From Planomicrobium sp. CPCC 101079 (GTDB lineage: Bacteria; Bacillota; Bacilli; Bacillales_A; Planococcaceae): DNA of 64,000 nucleotides. The notes under the pieces were generated by a model. That model worked only from the letters and a program-made list of their open reading frames with translations. It was not told where the DNA came from and searched no databases. How positions within the stretch are numbered: position 1 is the stretch's first letter; the number at the start of each line of letters is the position of its first letter. The stretch is from NCBI RefSeq assembly GCF_007859275.1, contig NZ_VOHC01000032.1, positions 1 through 64,000 of the forward strand, read 5' to 3'. The position numbers were made by a program, and so were the translations under genes. Below are positions 10,661-19,944 of the stretch, one piece after another.

Positions 10661-10808
10661 TCTTATTTAGAGCAGGTGGAGGGACGAGCCCTATGATACC
10701 CGGCAACCGGTCCATTCACGGACACGGTGCTAATTCTTGCAGCCTATAGGCTGAGAAATAAGAAGTTGTTAAGCCCTTAACCTCTTCTTGTTTGAAGAGG
10801 TTTTTATT
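10661..10808 (+). promoter_or_regulatory. SAM-I riboswitch (S box) with terminator, upstream of mtnW
   Basis: P1 strands TCTTATTT (10661-10668) and AAATAAGA (10756-10763) frame the S-box core: GTGGAGGGACGAGCCCTATGA, then CCCGGCAACC and CACGGTGCTAATTC. The terminator AACCTCTTC-TTGTTT-GAAGAGGTTTTTATTTT (10779-10808) follows. This is a second, independent SAM sensor only 180 bp from the divergent one. Confidence 0.97.
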
Positions 10809-10830
10809 TTGTCTAGGAGCGTGAAATCAT

Positions 10831-12045
10831 TTGAGCAGATTAACAGCTACGTATCAGCTGTTCGGACAGGCCGGATCTTTTGGAAAGAAAGCGGAAGGCA
10901 TTGCACTTGGGCTGACGGTCGGATCATGGACTGATCTCCCTTTATTGGAACAGGAACAATTAAAACACCATAAAGGAACTGTTGTCTCAGTAACCGAATT
11001 TGAAGAAGTCCGCCATCCGTTAAAGCCGGAACAAATCCGGGCGGAAGTAAAAATTTCTTATCCGAGCGTCAATTTTTCTCCCGACTTGCCGGCCATCCTG
11101 ACAACCGTTTTCGGCAAATTGTCACTCGACGGCGAAATAAAACTGCTGGACCTTGAATTTGACGACGAACTGCTTTCCCACTTTCCAGGTCCACGGTTTG
11201 GAATTGATGGAATCCGCAGTAAACTCGGAGTTACCGGACGTCCACTCGTCATGAGCATTTTCAAAGGCGTAATCGGCCGCGACATCGATTATTTAGCAGA
11301 TCAGCTTCGCCAACAAGCGCTTGGCGGTGTTGATCTTGTGAAAGATGATGAAATCCTTTTTGAAAATCCGTTGACGCCATTTGAAAAACGGATTACAACC
11401 GGCAAAGAAGTACTGCGCCAAGTTTATGAAGAAACAGGGCACCGTACATTGTACGCCGCCAATTTGACTGGCCGGACTTCCGAATTGAAAGAAAAAGCAC
11501 GGAAAGCGCGCGAGCTGGGCGCTGACGCCCTCCTGTTTAACGTCCACGCATATGGCTTAGATGTTCTGCAGGAACTGGCTGAAGATGACAGCATCGGGCT
11601 GCCGCTCATGGCCCATCCGGCATTCAGTGGCGCATTCACTTCTTCTCCCTTATACGGAGTTGCAACAGCGCTGGCTCTTGGCAAGTTGACTCGGTATGTT
11701 GGCGCTGATTTTTCCTTGTTCCCCTCACCATACGGAAGTGTAGCGCTTGAAAAATCTGCCGCACTTGCGCTTGGCGAAGAACTGACAAAACCAAGCGCCG
11801 TAAAACGGACGTTCCCTGTCCCTTCGGCGGGTATCCATCCTGGTCTTGTCCCGCTTTTGATGAACGATTACGGAGTTGAAAGCATTATAAATGCTGGCGG
11901 CGGGGTTCATGGCCATCCTGCCGGCGCTGCTGGAGGCGGCCTTGCCTTCAGGCAAGCCGTAGACGCCGTCTTGAGGGGAACCGAACTGGCGGAAGCAGCG
12001 GAACAGCATCCCGAATTAAAAACAGCACTTGAGTTATGGGGGTAA
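10831..12045 (+). CDS. mtnW: 2,3-diketo-5-methylthiopentyl-1-phosphate enolase (RuBisCO-like)
   Basis: 404-residue RuBisCO-like protein that enolises diketo-methylthiopentyl-1-phosphate in methionine salvage. It keeps the large-subunit core with the lysine in IFKGVIG (Lys145) and the metal-site motif VKDDE (170-174, lysine carbamylated in the family), and the late phosphate-binding [16 protein letters not shown]. The start is TTG 10831, preceded by TAGGAGC; no ATG alternative is in frame nearby. First gene behind the plus-strand SAM riboswitch, followed after 5 bp by mtnX. Confidence 0.96.
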   Translation: MSRLTATYQLFGQAGSFGKKAEGIALGLTVGSWTDLPLLEQEQLKHHKGTVVSVTEFEEVRHPLKPEQIRAEVKISYPSVNFSPDLPAILTTVFGKLSLDGEIKLLDLEFDDELLSHFPGPRFGIDGIRSKLGVTGRPLVMSIFKGVIGRDIDYLADQLRQQALGGVDLVKDDEILFENPLTPFEKRITTGKEVLRQVYEETGHRTLYAANLTGRTSELKEKARKARELGADALLFNVHAYGLDVLQELAEDDSIGLPLMAHPAFSGAFTSSPLYGVATALALGKLTRYVGADFSLFPSPYGSVALEKSAALALGEELTKPSAVKRTFPVPSAGIHPGLVPLLMNDYGVESIINAGGGVHGHPAGAAGGGLAFRQAVDAVLRGTELAEAAEQHPELKTALELWG

Positions 12046-12050
12046 CCAAC

Positions 12051-12716
12051 ATGAACAAACCGATCATATTTTGCGATTTTGACGGTACGATTACCGATCA
12101 AGACAATATCATGGCCATTATGAAGAAATTTGCGCCGCCTGAATGGCTTCCAATCAAAGACGGTGTACTCGAACAAACTCTCTCCATACGTGAAGGCGTT
12201 GCCAAGATGTTTTCGCTTCTTCCGGTTTCGGCGAAAGACGAAATTATCACCTATGTGCTCCAGCAAGCCCAGATTCGGGAAGGGTTCGGCGACTTTGTCG
12301 CTTATGCAAAAAAACACGATATACCGCTTTATATTGTCAGCGGCGGCATCGACTTTTTCGTCCATCCCTTGCTTGAGCCATTCGGGCCCTTCGCCGGTGT
12401 CTATTGCAATGAGGCGGATTTCTCAGGCGAGACCATTCGCATTCATTACCCGCATAGCTGCGACAATGACTGTACAAGCCAAGGCTGTGGGTGCTGCAAA
12501 CCTTCTATAATCCGCACTTTACTCGACAGCGATGCAACAAGCATTGTCATCGGGGATTCCATCACTGATTTAGAGGCAGCCAAGCAAGCCGACCTCGTGA
12601 TTGCCCGGGATTTCCTTATCGAAAAATGCAAGGAACTGGGCATTCCATACGAACCATTCACCAACTTCCATGAAGTCATGGATATTATCGATTCGAGGTT
12701 AGGTGTGAAACTATGA
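12051..12716 (+). CDS. mtnX: 2-hydroxy-3-keto-5-methylthiopentenyl-1-phosphate phosphatase
   Basis: HAD-superfamily phosphatase of about 221 residues that dephosphorylates the MtnW product to the acireductone. Motif I CDFDGTIT gives the nucleophile (Asp9) and acid (Asp11); the late [11 protein letters not shown] is motif IV. A Cys-rich patch ([13 protein letters not shown]) before motif III is typical of the family. The upstream ATG at 12036 overlaps mtnW; the ATG at 12051 stands 8 nt after GGGGGT and gives [12 protein letters not shown], so it is preferred. Its stop overlaps the mtnB start (ATGA). Confidence 0.95.
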   Translation: MNKPIIFCDFDGTITDQDNIMAIMKKFAPPEWLPIKDGVLEQTLSIREGVAKMFSLLPVSAKDEIITYVLQQAQIREGFGDFVAYAKKHDIPLYIVSGGIDFFVHPLLEPFGPFAGVYCNEADFSGETIRIHYPHSCDNDCTSQGCGCCKPSIIRTLLDSDATSIVIGDSITDLEAAKQADLVIARDFLIEKCKELGIPYEPFTNFHEVMDIIDSRLGVKL

Positions 12717-13330
12717 CAGTGCTTCAAGAAAGATGGAACGAACTCGCAGATATTAAAGATGAATTGGCTGTCAGGGATTGGTTCATGGGCACGAGCGGAA
12801 ACCTGGCGATAAAAGTGGACGATGCACCTGTTGAGTTCTTGGTCACGGCAAGCGGCAAAGACAAAAAGAAGCGCACGGCAGAAGATTTTCTTCTTGTCGA
12901 TGCAACCGGAAAACCGGTGGAAAAAACCCATTTAAAGCCTTCAGCTGAAACATTGCTGCACTGCGCAATCTATTCGAAAACTACTGCCGGATGCAGTCTC
13001 CATGTCCATACAGTAGCAAATAACGTTATCTCCGAATTGTACGGTGATGACGGTAAAATAGATTTTCAAGGCCAAGAACTCATCAAAGCGTTTGGCATGT
13101 GGGAAGAAGATGCTTTGCTGTCCATTCCTATCATTCCGAACTACGCTGATATCCCACGCCTCGCTGAAGAATTCGGCCAGTACCTCGGCACTGATAAAGG
13201 AGCTGTATTGATCCGGAACCACGGCATTACCGTTTGGGGAAAAGATGGTTTTGAAGCTAAAAAGCTGCTTGAAGCCTGTGAGTTTTTATTTCAATACCAA
13301 TTAACGCTTAACCAAATTTATTCAAAATAA
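12713..13330 (+). CDS. mtnB: Methylthioribulose-1-phosphate dehydratase
   Basis: 205-residue class II aldolase/adducin-fold enzyme that dehydrates methylthioribulose-1-phosphate to the diketo compound used by MtnW. The Zn ligands are HVHT (His97, His99) and the late His in [17 protein letters not shown] near the start forms the phosphate site. Length is normal. The ATG overlaps the mtnX stop by 4 bp, so translation is coupled. Confidence 0.95.
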   Translation: MTVLQERWNELADIKDELAVRDWFMGTSGNLAIKVDDAPVEFLVTASGKDKKKRTAEDFLLVDATGKPVEKTHLKPSAETLLHCAIYSKTTAGCSLHVHTVANNVISELYGDDGKIDFQGQELIKAFGMWEEDALLSIPIIPNYADIPRLAEEFGQYLGTDKGAVLIRNHGITVWGKDGFEAKKLLEACEFLFQYQLTLNQIYSK

Positions 13331-13345
13331 GAGAGGAAGATTTTA

Positions 13346-13885
13346 ATGGCTATTATCAAAATTCAAGGAACAAACGAAACAATCGAAGCGCAAAACGAAG
13401 TGGCAGCATTCTTGGAAAAACAGGAAGTCGTTTATGAGCATTGGGATATCAACAAATTGCCCGAGCACCTGCGCGAAAAATTCGATCTAAGCGATGAAGA
13501 AAAAGATGAGATTTTAAAAGCTTTCAAAACAGAAATTGACGATATTTCAGAACGCCGCGGCTATCAGGCAGCTGATATTATTTCGTTATCTGATTCCAAC
13601 CCGAAATTGGACGAGCTGCTGAAAAACTTCCAGCGCAAACACATCCACACAGACGATGAAGTCCGCTATATTGTCAGCGGCCATGGCGTCTTCATCATCC
13701 AAGGAAAAGACGAACGCTTCTTTGAAGTTCACTTGTCTCCTGGTGATTTAATCTCGGTTCCAGAGAATATCACGCATTACTTTACATTGGCAGAAGACCG
13801 CAAAGTAGTCGCTGTCCGCATTTTCGTTACTACTGAAGGATGGGTTCCGGTCTATCAGGAAGAAAGCGAAGGCGTCCAAAATTAA
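13346..13885 (+). CDS. mtnD: Acireductone dioxygenase
   Basis: 179-residue cupin that oxidises the acireductone to the keto-acid of methionine plus formate (Fe form) or to a methylthio acid plus CO (Ni form). Metal ligands are His99, His101, Glu105 (KHIHTDDEV) and His144 (NITHYF). The ATG follows AGAGAGGAAG. Last gene of the mtnWXBD operon, closed by a strong terminator. The aminotransferase that finishes salvage (mtnE) is not in this window. Confidence 0.96.
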   Translation: MAIIKIQGTNETIEAQNEVAAFLEKQEVVYEHWDINKLPEHLREKFDLSDEEKDEILKAFKTEIDDISERRGYQAADIISLSDSNPKLDELLKNFQRKHIHTDDEVRYIVSGHGVFIIQGKDERFFEVHLSPGDLISVPENITHYFTLAEDRKVVAVRIFVTTEGWVPVYQEESEGVQN

Positions 13886-13898
13886 TTTTACTCATATC

Positions 13899-13931
13899 AA
13901 AAGCTCCCGATTTGCTTCGGGAGCTTTTTTG
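13899..13931 (+). terminator. Rho-independent terminator after mtnD
   Basis: AAAGCTCCCGA-TTTGC-TTCGGGAGCTTTTTT: a GC-rich stem followed by a T run, 14 bp after the mtnD stop. Confidence 0.9.
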
Positions 13932-14046
13932 TGTGCAACCTTATAATTATTGTGGAAATACAAGGAATTTAATAAACAAAAATTTCTATTTTTTAACACT
14001 TTTAAGCTATAATATCTTAAAGTATATCTATTCCCAGAAGAAATGA

Positions 14047-17000
14047 GTGAGTACAGTGAAGAAGATTCTTTTGACCATATTAGCCATCGGAATTGTATTG
14101 GCGTTGCCGGTATTAATCTGGTTCCTTAAAGAAGAAAAAAGCGTGGAAGTAGCGATTATCGATAAAACAGTCCCCAACGAAACCTACAGGGAGCATCAAG
14201 GGCTTTCGTGGCTTTTGAATCACAACCGCTACGTCAATTCGGAAGGGAACTCATATGAAGCCAGCAAAGATTACTTTGGGTTTGCCCCGGATGAAGCTGC
14301 AAAAACCTATGAAACCCTTCCGGTCCCCGATTCATTGGAAGGCAAGGATTTAATTTATCTGGCCGATACATACGGAGTTTATGAAGAAGACTTGCCTTGG
14401 CAAACAGAAGAAAAAGAACCAGGTTCTTCTTCCCTTCTTCACGGCGGATTGGAAATGAAAGAGTGGCAAGCCATTAAAAATCAAGTGAATGAGAATGGCG
14501 CTGACTTGGTGGTCGAATTCAATACATTCGCTTCCCCTACATCTGAAAATGTCAGAAGAGACATTACCGAATTCTTAGCCCTTGACTGGAGCGGCTGGAG
14601 TGGCCGGCATTTTGTTGATTTGGCTGCAGCCGAAGTTCCGCAATGGATCATCTCCAGTTATGAAAAAGAAGAAGGCAACGATTGGAACTTTACAGGCGGC
14701 GGCTTTGTACTTGTTAATGACTTTGAAGGAACAGTAGTCGTCCTTTCTGAAGAACAAGGCGAAGTAGGGCCTGGCGGATTGCACGTTTCCTTCACAGAGA
14801 ATGGGCAAGAACACTTCTCGCTCGAGAAAAGCCCTTCTTTCGATTATTGGTTCGACATAAACGAAGCTGCTCCAGAAGCAGAAGTACTTGCCGATTACCA
14901 GTGGAACTTGAAGGAATCAGGAGCAGCCAAACTGAAAGAAGCCGGCATTCCTGAAGCTTTTCCAGCGGTCCTCTACCAGCAGAAAAACCGGTCGAATGTA
15001 TATTATTTTGCCGGGGACTTTGTAGATGTCGGCGATACGCCAAGTTTTTACCGGTATGCCGCCTTCGCGAATATCCGTTCTTTCCTATCGTTCGAAGCGC
15101 TTGGCGGAGAAAGCAATTTCTATTGGAAAACGTATACACCAATGATGAAAACCATCTTGGCGAACACTTATGCTAAAGAACCGGCACCAAAAACAGCGCA
15201 AGTGCCAATGGCTGAAACAAATGGCGTCTCCTATCCCTCTAGAATAAACGGGCAGGAATTTGAAGTTTATAAAGATGGGAAATGGGAAACGCTCACGATT
15301 AAAGGCGTTAATATGGGAATGGCGAAGCCAGGAACTTTCCCAGGTGAAGCGGCAATTACACGTGAAGAATATGACCGCTGGTTTCAAGCGATTGGCGAGA
15401 TGAACGCCAATGCAGTACGTGTCTATACCCTCCATCCGCCGGCTTTTTACGAAGCTTTTGCGCGTTATAATGCGACAGCAGAAGAGCCGCTCTATCTGTA
15501 CCACGGCGTCTGGATTGATGAAGAGCCGTTAGTCGAAACCTTGGATGCATTTGCGCCTGAAATCACAGAGAAATTCCAGGCAGAAATCCAAAAATTGGTT
15601 GATGTTGTACACGGCAACGCTAAAGTTGAACAACAACCTGGCCATGCTTATGGAACGTATAATGCCGATATTTCCCCTTATGTGATTGGTTGGATGATTG
15701 GTATTGAATGGTTCCCATTGACAGTTGCGCAAATGGATGAGGATTATCCCGATTTAGGCGATTTCAATGGAAAGCATGTTTATACCGAGAACGCTACCCC
15801 GATGGAGCATTGGCTTGCCGAGCAACTAGATATGCTTGCCGAATATGAATTAACGGAGTATCAGAGCATGCGCCCACTTAGCTTCACGAACTGGGTGACA
15901 ACCGATAATATTGAGCAACCGGCAGAACCGAACGAACAAGAAGATATGGCAACAGTTGATCCAAACCATATAAAGACAAAAGGTGAGCTAGAAAAAGTCG
16001 GCATGTTTGCTTCTTACCATGTTTATCCTTACTACCCTGATTTCTTGAATCTTGAGGAACGGTACACGGAATTCGTTGACCACCGCGGAGAGAAAAACAA
16101 CTACGCAGGCTATTTGAAAGATTTGAACGACTCCCATGACATGCCGATCCTAATCGCGGAATTCGGCGTTCCCGCTTCCCGCGGAATGACACACGAAAAT
16201 CCTTTCGGCTGGAACCAAGGATTTATATCCGAGAAGCAGCAAGGTGAAATTGCCAGCCGACTTTATGAGGACATCCTTCAAGAAGGAGTGCTGGGCGGAT
16301 TGGTGTTTACGTGGCAAGATGAATGGTTTAAACGTACCTGGAATACGATGGATTATGACGATCCGGATCAACGGCCATTTTGGTCGAACGCCCAAACAAA
16401 TGAACAGCAATTCGGCCTTTTAAGCTTCGATCGCCATAAAGTGAAAGTAGACGGTGAAGACGATTGGGAAGGCGGCCAGCTGCTTTATGAAAAAGAAGCA
16501 GGTGCCATGAGAAACTTGACCATGGATTCAGACGAACGCTATGTCTACCTTAAGGCCGAATTCGATCCAACAAAGAAAAGCTGGTGGGAAGAAGAAGATT
16601 TCAACTTATACATTAACGTCCGTAGAGATAAAGGCATTTCCGTCGATGCGCTGTCCGGCACTGACTTCACTGCAGATTTCCACTTGAAAATTGAAGAAAA
16701 AGAGCAAGGGCATTTGCTGGTAGCCGGCGACTATGACAGTTTTTACTATGATTATTACGAGCGTTTGAAGATGATTCCAAAAGCCAAGGAGGACATCAAT
16801 ACTAATTTCCATCCGATCCGCTTGGCGCTAAACAAAGAAATCGTGCGTCCGGATACGAAAGAAGTGTTGCCTTTCGATTCGTATGAAACCGGCAAACTGC
16901 AGTTCGGCATTGCCAATCCTGAAGACGAAGCTTATGACTCTCTGAATGACTATTATTATTCAGATGAAACCGGCATTTTGGAAATCCGCATACCGTGGAT

Positions 17001-17256
17001 GCTGCTGAATGCAAAAGATCCAAGCCAGCGGGAATTCATGGGAGATATGCGGAAAGACGGACTGGAATCGTCGATCACTGTTGAAGGCATAGGCGTCGCA
17101 GCAACTCTGACAAAGAAAAATGGCGATGCCTCTGAAAAATTCGACGCCGAACAACCGGCAAGTTATTCATGGGAAAAATGGACGTTGCCCGAAATAGAAG
17201 AACGGTTAAAGCAGTCTTACTACATTCTGCAAAAAACGTTCGGTGAAATTGAATAA
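14047..17256 (+). CDS. Membrane-anchored glycoside-hydrolase-like protein (1069 aa)
   Basis: A single N-terminal membrane helix (about 5-27) and no lipobox or sortase signal, so it is probably anchored with the rest outside. Residues about 30-390 form an unassigned domain. About 395-790 read as a clan-A type TIM barrel: KGVNMGMAKPGTFPG (about 419), NAVRVYTLHPPAFYEAF (about 455), GWMIGIEWFP (Glu near 554, acid/base position) and ILIAEFGVPASRG (Glu near 705, nucleophile position). About 800-1069 is a beta-rich region resembling a carbohydrate-binding or DOMON-like module. GTG 14047 or GTG 14056 may be the start. It converges on a GT2 synthase gene with a shared terminator. Function is unknown; processing of the polysaccharide made by the GT2 protein is a guess. 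Confidence 0.75.
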   Translation: MSTVKKILLTILAIGIVLALPVLIWFLKEEKSVEVAIIDKTVPNETYREHQGLSWLLNHNRYVNSEGNSYEASKDYFGFAPDEAAKTYETLPVPDSLEGKDLIYLADTYGVYEEDLPWQTEEKEPGSSSLLHGGLEMKEWQAIKNQVNENGADLVVEFNTFASPTSENVRRDITEFLALDWSGWSGRHFVDLAAAEVPQWIISSYEKEEGNDWNFTGGGFVLVNDFEGTVVVLSEEQGEVGPGGLHVSFTENGQEHFSLEKSPSFDYWFDINEAAPEAEVLADYQWNLKESGAAKLKEAGIPEAFPAVLYQQKNRSNVYYFAGDFVDVGDTPSFYRYAAFANIRSFLSFEALGGESNFYWKTYTPMMKTILANTYAKEPAPKTAQVPMAETNGVSYPSRINGQEFEVYKDGKWETLTIKGVNMGMAKPGTFPGEAAITREEYDRWFQAIGEMNANAVRVYTLHPPAFYEAFARYNATAEEPLYLYHGVWIDEEPLVETLDAFAPEITEKFQAEIQKLVDVVHGNAKVEQQPGHAYGTYNADISPYVIGWMIGIEWFPLTVAQMDEDYPDLGDFNGKHVYTENATPMEHWLAEQLDMLAEYELTEYQSMRPLSFTNWVTTDNIEQPAEPNEQEDMATVDPNHIKTKGELEKVGMFASYHVYPYYPDFLNLEERYTEFVDHRGEKNNYAGYLKDLNDSHDMPILIAEFGVPASRGMTHENPFGWNQGFISEKQQGEIASRLYEDILQEGVLGGLVFTWQDEWFKRTWNTMDYDDPDQRPFWSNAQTNEQQFGLLSFDRHKVKVDGEDDWEGGQLLYEKEAGAMRNLTMDSDERYVYLKAEFDPTKKSWWEEEDFNLYINVRRDKGISVDALSGTDFTADFHLKIEEKEQGHLLVAGDYDSFYYDYYERLKMIPKAKEDINTNFHPIRLALNKEIVRPDTKEVLPFDSYETGKLQFGIANPEDEAYDSLNDYYYSDETGILEIRIPWMLLNAKDPSQREFMGDMRKDGLESSITVEGIGVAATLTKKNGDASEKFDAEQPASYSWEKWTLPEIEERLKQSYYILQKTFGEIE

Positions 17257-17260
17257 ACTA

Positions 17261-17292
17261 AAAAGGGAGCCTATGACAGGCTCCCTTTTTTA
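17261..17292. terminator. Bidirectional terminator
   Basis: AAAAAGGGAGCC-TATGACA-GGCTCCCTTTTTT between the convergent glycosidase-like and GT2 genes, with A and T runs on both sides. Confidence 0.9.
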
Positions 17293-18708
17293 GTCTTCTG
17301 AGAAAACGCCTTTGCGTTCCATGTTGCCCCATACAGACTTTTTCTTGAATGCGTAAAACAGGCCTTTTACCCGCCAAAAGTTCATCAAAATGCGGTACCA
17401 GAAAGTTTCCGTTAAAGCATAAAGATATAGAACGACAATGCTTCCCACTGTAGGGTATTTATGATACGTCCATTCTTCCAGCAAGACCGCCAGTGAAGAC
17501 AGCAACGAACCATAAAGGACCATCACTAAAAACATCACCAAAGCAATATCCGGATTGATGAATGAAAAAGCCAATCCTCCGATAATAATGAAATAACCAA
17601 GTACTTCAAAAACCGCACTCAGCAATTCAACGAACAGATAGTATGGGAACGAAAAAAGGCCAATGCCCCGATATTTCGGGTTAAACAGCATCTTTCTATG
17701 CGTCCACAGCGTTTCCGCCAATCCCCTCTGCCAACGGATCCGCTGCGCACGAAGTGAAGCGATGGTGCTCGGCGCTTCGGTCCAGCAAACCGGATCCTGG
17801 ATATATTCAATCCGCTGTTTCGATTTTTCATCCTTGATGGATCGGTGCAGCCTGACAATAAGTTCCATGTCTTCCCCTACTGTATCGGTCTTATAACCAC
17901 CGACCTTAATAACCCGGCTTTTTTCAAAAACACCGAATGCACCAGAAATAATCAGCAAGATATTGACTCGGCTAAAGCCGAGACGGCCTATTAAAAAGGC
18001 CCGGAAATATTCGATAATCTGCATTATTTCTAACGGTTTCCGCGGCAACGCCACTCTTTCGATGACCCCTTTGTTGATTTTACAGCCGTTCGCAATTCTT
18101 ACGGTTCCCCCTGTGGCAGTGACGCGCCCAGCGGAATCGATGATCGGCTTCATCGTTTTTAAAAGTGCGTCTTCTTCCAATATCGAATCGCCATCAATCG
18201 CAGAAAAGTAAGGATAGCGTGAGAAATTGATTCCGGCATTCAAGGCATCGGCCTTGCCGCCGTTCTTTTTTTCAATCAGAAATAATTCCGGATGAAGAGC
18301 AGAACGGTAAGCCCGAGTGATTTCTCCTGTTTTAAAATAAGTCCGGATCGCCAATTCAATCGGTTCCATTTGAAACTGCGAAATCACTTTTTCGCTTGTT
18401 CTATCGGTTGATCCATCGTTGACCACAATCACTTCATACTGCGGATAGTTTAACGACAACAGTGATCTGACTGTACTGACGACTCCCGCTTCTTCATTAT
18501 AGGCAGGAACCAAGATAGAGATGGGATAGGTGTCTTTGTTGATCGATAATTCTTCAATCTGCTCATTCCGGCTCAGCTTTTTCTCTTTTCTTATTCGGGG
18601 GCTTGCAATTAAAAAAAGCATCACATAAATAGCTCCAGCTGCGATCATATAAAAAATGATTGCCCAGGAAATAAATTCAATCACTGTAGTAAAGAAAGCA
18701 CCATTCAC
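17290..18708 (-). CDS. Processive family 2 glycosyltransferase (polysaccharide synthase-like)
   Basis: 472-residue membrane glycosyltransferase resembling PgaC/IcaA and hyaluronan synthases. N-terminal helix about 8-35; cytoplasmic GT2 domain with VNDGS (D98), GGKADALN (D154), DGDS (D172/D174), GED (D280, base) and QRIRW (322-326), the set found in processive synthases; then four or so helices and the closing WGNMERKG motif. It should polymerise a UDP-sugar and extrude the chain. Its ATG overlaps the HEAT-repeat gene stop by 4 bp. No PgaB-type deacetylase or PgaD partner is nearby, so the polymer is not necessarily poly-N-acetylglucosamine. Confidence 0.9.
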   Translation of the reverse strand: MNGAFFTTVIEFISWAIIFYMIAAGAIYVMLFLIASPRIRKEKKLSRNEQIEELSINKDTYPISILVPAYNEEAGVVSTVRSLLSLNYPQYEVIVVNDGSTDRTSEKVISQFQMEPIELAIRTYFKTGEITRAYRSALHPELFLIEKKNGGKADALNAGINFSRYPYFSAIDGDSILEEDALLKTMKPIIDSAGRVTATGGTVRIANGCKINKGVIERVALPRKPLEIMQIIEYFRAFLIGRLGFSRVNILLIISGAFGVFEKSRVIKVGGYKTDTVGEDMELIVRLHRSIKDEKSKQRIEYIQDPVCWTEAPSTIASLRAQRIRWQRGLAETLWTHRKMLFNPKYRGIGLFSFPYYLFVELLSAVFEVLGYFIIIGGLAFSFINPDIALVMFLVMVLYGSLLSSLAVLLEEWTYHKYPTVGSIVVLYLYALTETFWYRILMNFWRVKGLFYAFKKKSVWGNMERKGVFSED

Positions 18709-19751
18709 GCAGTTATTCCCCCTCTTCTCGTCAACATATGTTTAGCGATGTCCCGGGAATAAGCATCCTCATCCCATAGTGCAACTTGTCTCAACAAAGC
18801 TTCACCATCCGGGAAGTTTTTAATGTTTTCTGCTGCGGCAAAACGAACCCACCAGACAGCATCAGAAAGCAGTTCCAATAAGGTCTGCGTATATTGGGGC
18901 AGATAGCATGCTCCGGCAAGTTTCGCCGCATACATCCGCTCTTCCCAGTACTCTGAAGCGAAAAAAGGATCTAGGATTAATGGATCGGAAACTTTTCCGT
19001 AATTGCACAAGCTGTTCATAGCTTTCAAACGCACTTCTTTTCGTTCATCGTATATTTTTTTCTCCACAAAAGAGAAAAACGGTTCATTTTTTTGTTCTCC
19101 ATTAAACGTAATAAAAGCAAACACTACGTTTTCAGCTATATCGTCCTTGTTCTCAATTTTCTCTAGTATCTTCCACATCAATATCTCATTCAATCGAAAC
19201 AATAATTCTTTGATAAATCCAGTCGACAGCCCTTCTTTTTCAACGATCACTGGAAGGATTCTTTCTTCCTGAAGGGAAGCGCAAACCCGTAAGCATTGCC
19301 GAAACTCTTCATCCTGTCTTTTCAACTTTAAAAAATGATGGTAGGCATCTTCCCGCAGCGAAAGCAGGTAAAAGTCTTCGATGAAATACAGAGCATTGAT
19401 CCGCTCTGCCCAGCCTCCTTTTTTTAACGTCCGCCGATAATGGGCCGCTAAATATTTCTCCGCCAGCTGGTTCAGCTTACGCTCTTCCAAATCCCCATAA
19501 TTTCCGCTGTAAAATTCATCAAGCATTCTTTCCATAACCATGACTTGCATGCTTTTGCTTTTCGGCAGACTTGGTTCGGACGGGCGTTCGCCTTTAATAT
19601 ATTCGATGTATTGCGGTTTTAATGAATTTAGGGATTCGTTGACCTTATTTTCGTAGCCTATCGCTCTTGCCTTCCAAAAGATCAAACAAAATAAGATAAG
19701 CAGTTGCGCAGCAAGTAAACCTGCAACTATCCAAATAAACAAATCGAGCAT
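18705..19751 (-). CDS. Membrane-anchored HEAT-repeat protein
   Basis: 348 residues. One N-terminal helix (about 3-26, IWIVAGLLAAQLLILFCLIF), a cytoplasmic helical region, and HEAT-like repeats over about 225-345 (for example VRLKAMNSLCNYG, ERMYAAKLAGACYL, WWVRFAAAENIKNF, DAYSRDIAKHML). HEAT solenoids mediate protein-protein contact; here the likely partner is the GT2 synthase whose start overlaps its stop (ATGA). It may be a scaffold or regulator of the synthase. No c-di-GMP-binding PilZ motif (RxxxR...DxSxxG) is seen in it. Confidence 0.82.
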   Translation of the reverse strand: MLDLFIWIVAGLLAAQLLILFCLIFWKARAIGYENKVNESLNSLKPQYIEYIKGERPSEPSLPKSKSMQVMVMERMLDEFYSGNYGDLEERKLNQLAEKYLAAHYRRTLKKGGWAERINALYFIEDFYLLSLREDAYHHFLKLKRQDEEFRQCLRVCASLQEERILPVIVEKEGLSTGFIKELLFRLNEILMWKILEKIENKDDIAENVVFAFITFNGEQKNEPFFSFVEKKIYDERKEVRLKAMNSLCNYGKVSDPLILDPFFASEYWEERMYAAKLAGACYLPQYTQTLLELLSDAVWWVRFAAAENIKNFPDGEALLRQVALWDEDAYSRDIAKHMLTRRGGITA

Positions 19752-19888
19752 GGGCCGGCTTCCCCTTCCCCTTCAAGAATTTAGGTACTATACTTTCTTT
19801 TCCTTTGTACAAAAACGGCTAAACACGTTAAAAATTTAGTGTATCATTTTCTAAAGAAATAAAGTATTTTTTTGTAAAATATCCTTTT

Positions 19889-19930
19889 AAAAAAGCAATG
19901 TTGCCTCGGTGCGGCAAACATTGCTTTTAG
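19889..19930 (-). terminator. Rho-independent terminator
   Basis: On the minus strand AAAGCAATG(T)TTGCC and GGCAACATTGCTTTTTT form a stem with a T run, 15 bp after the secreted glycosidase-like gene and before the HEAT-GT2 pair. The HEAT-GT2 genes therefore either have their own promoter in 19752-19888 or depend on readthrough. Confidence 0.8.
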
Positions 19931-19944
19931 TTTAGTTTTAAATT

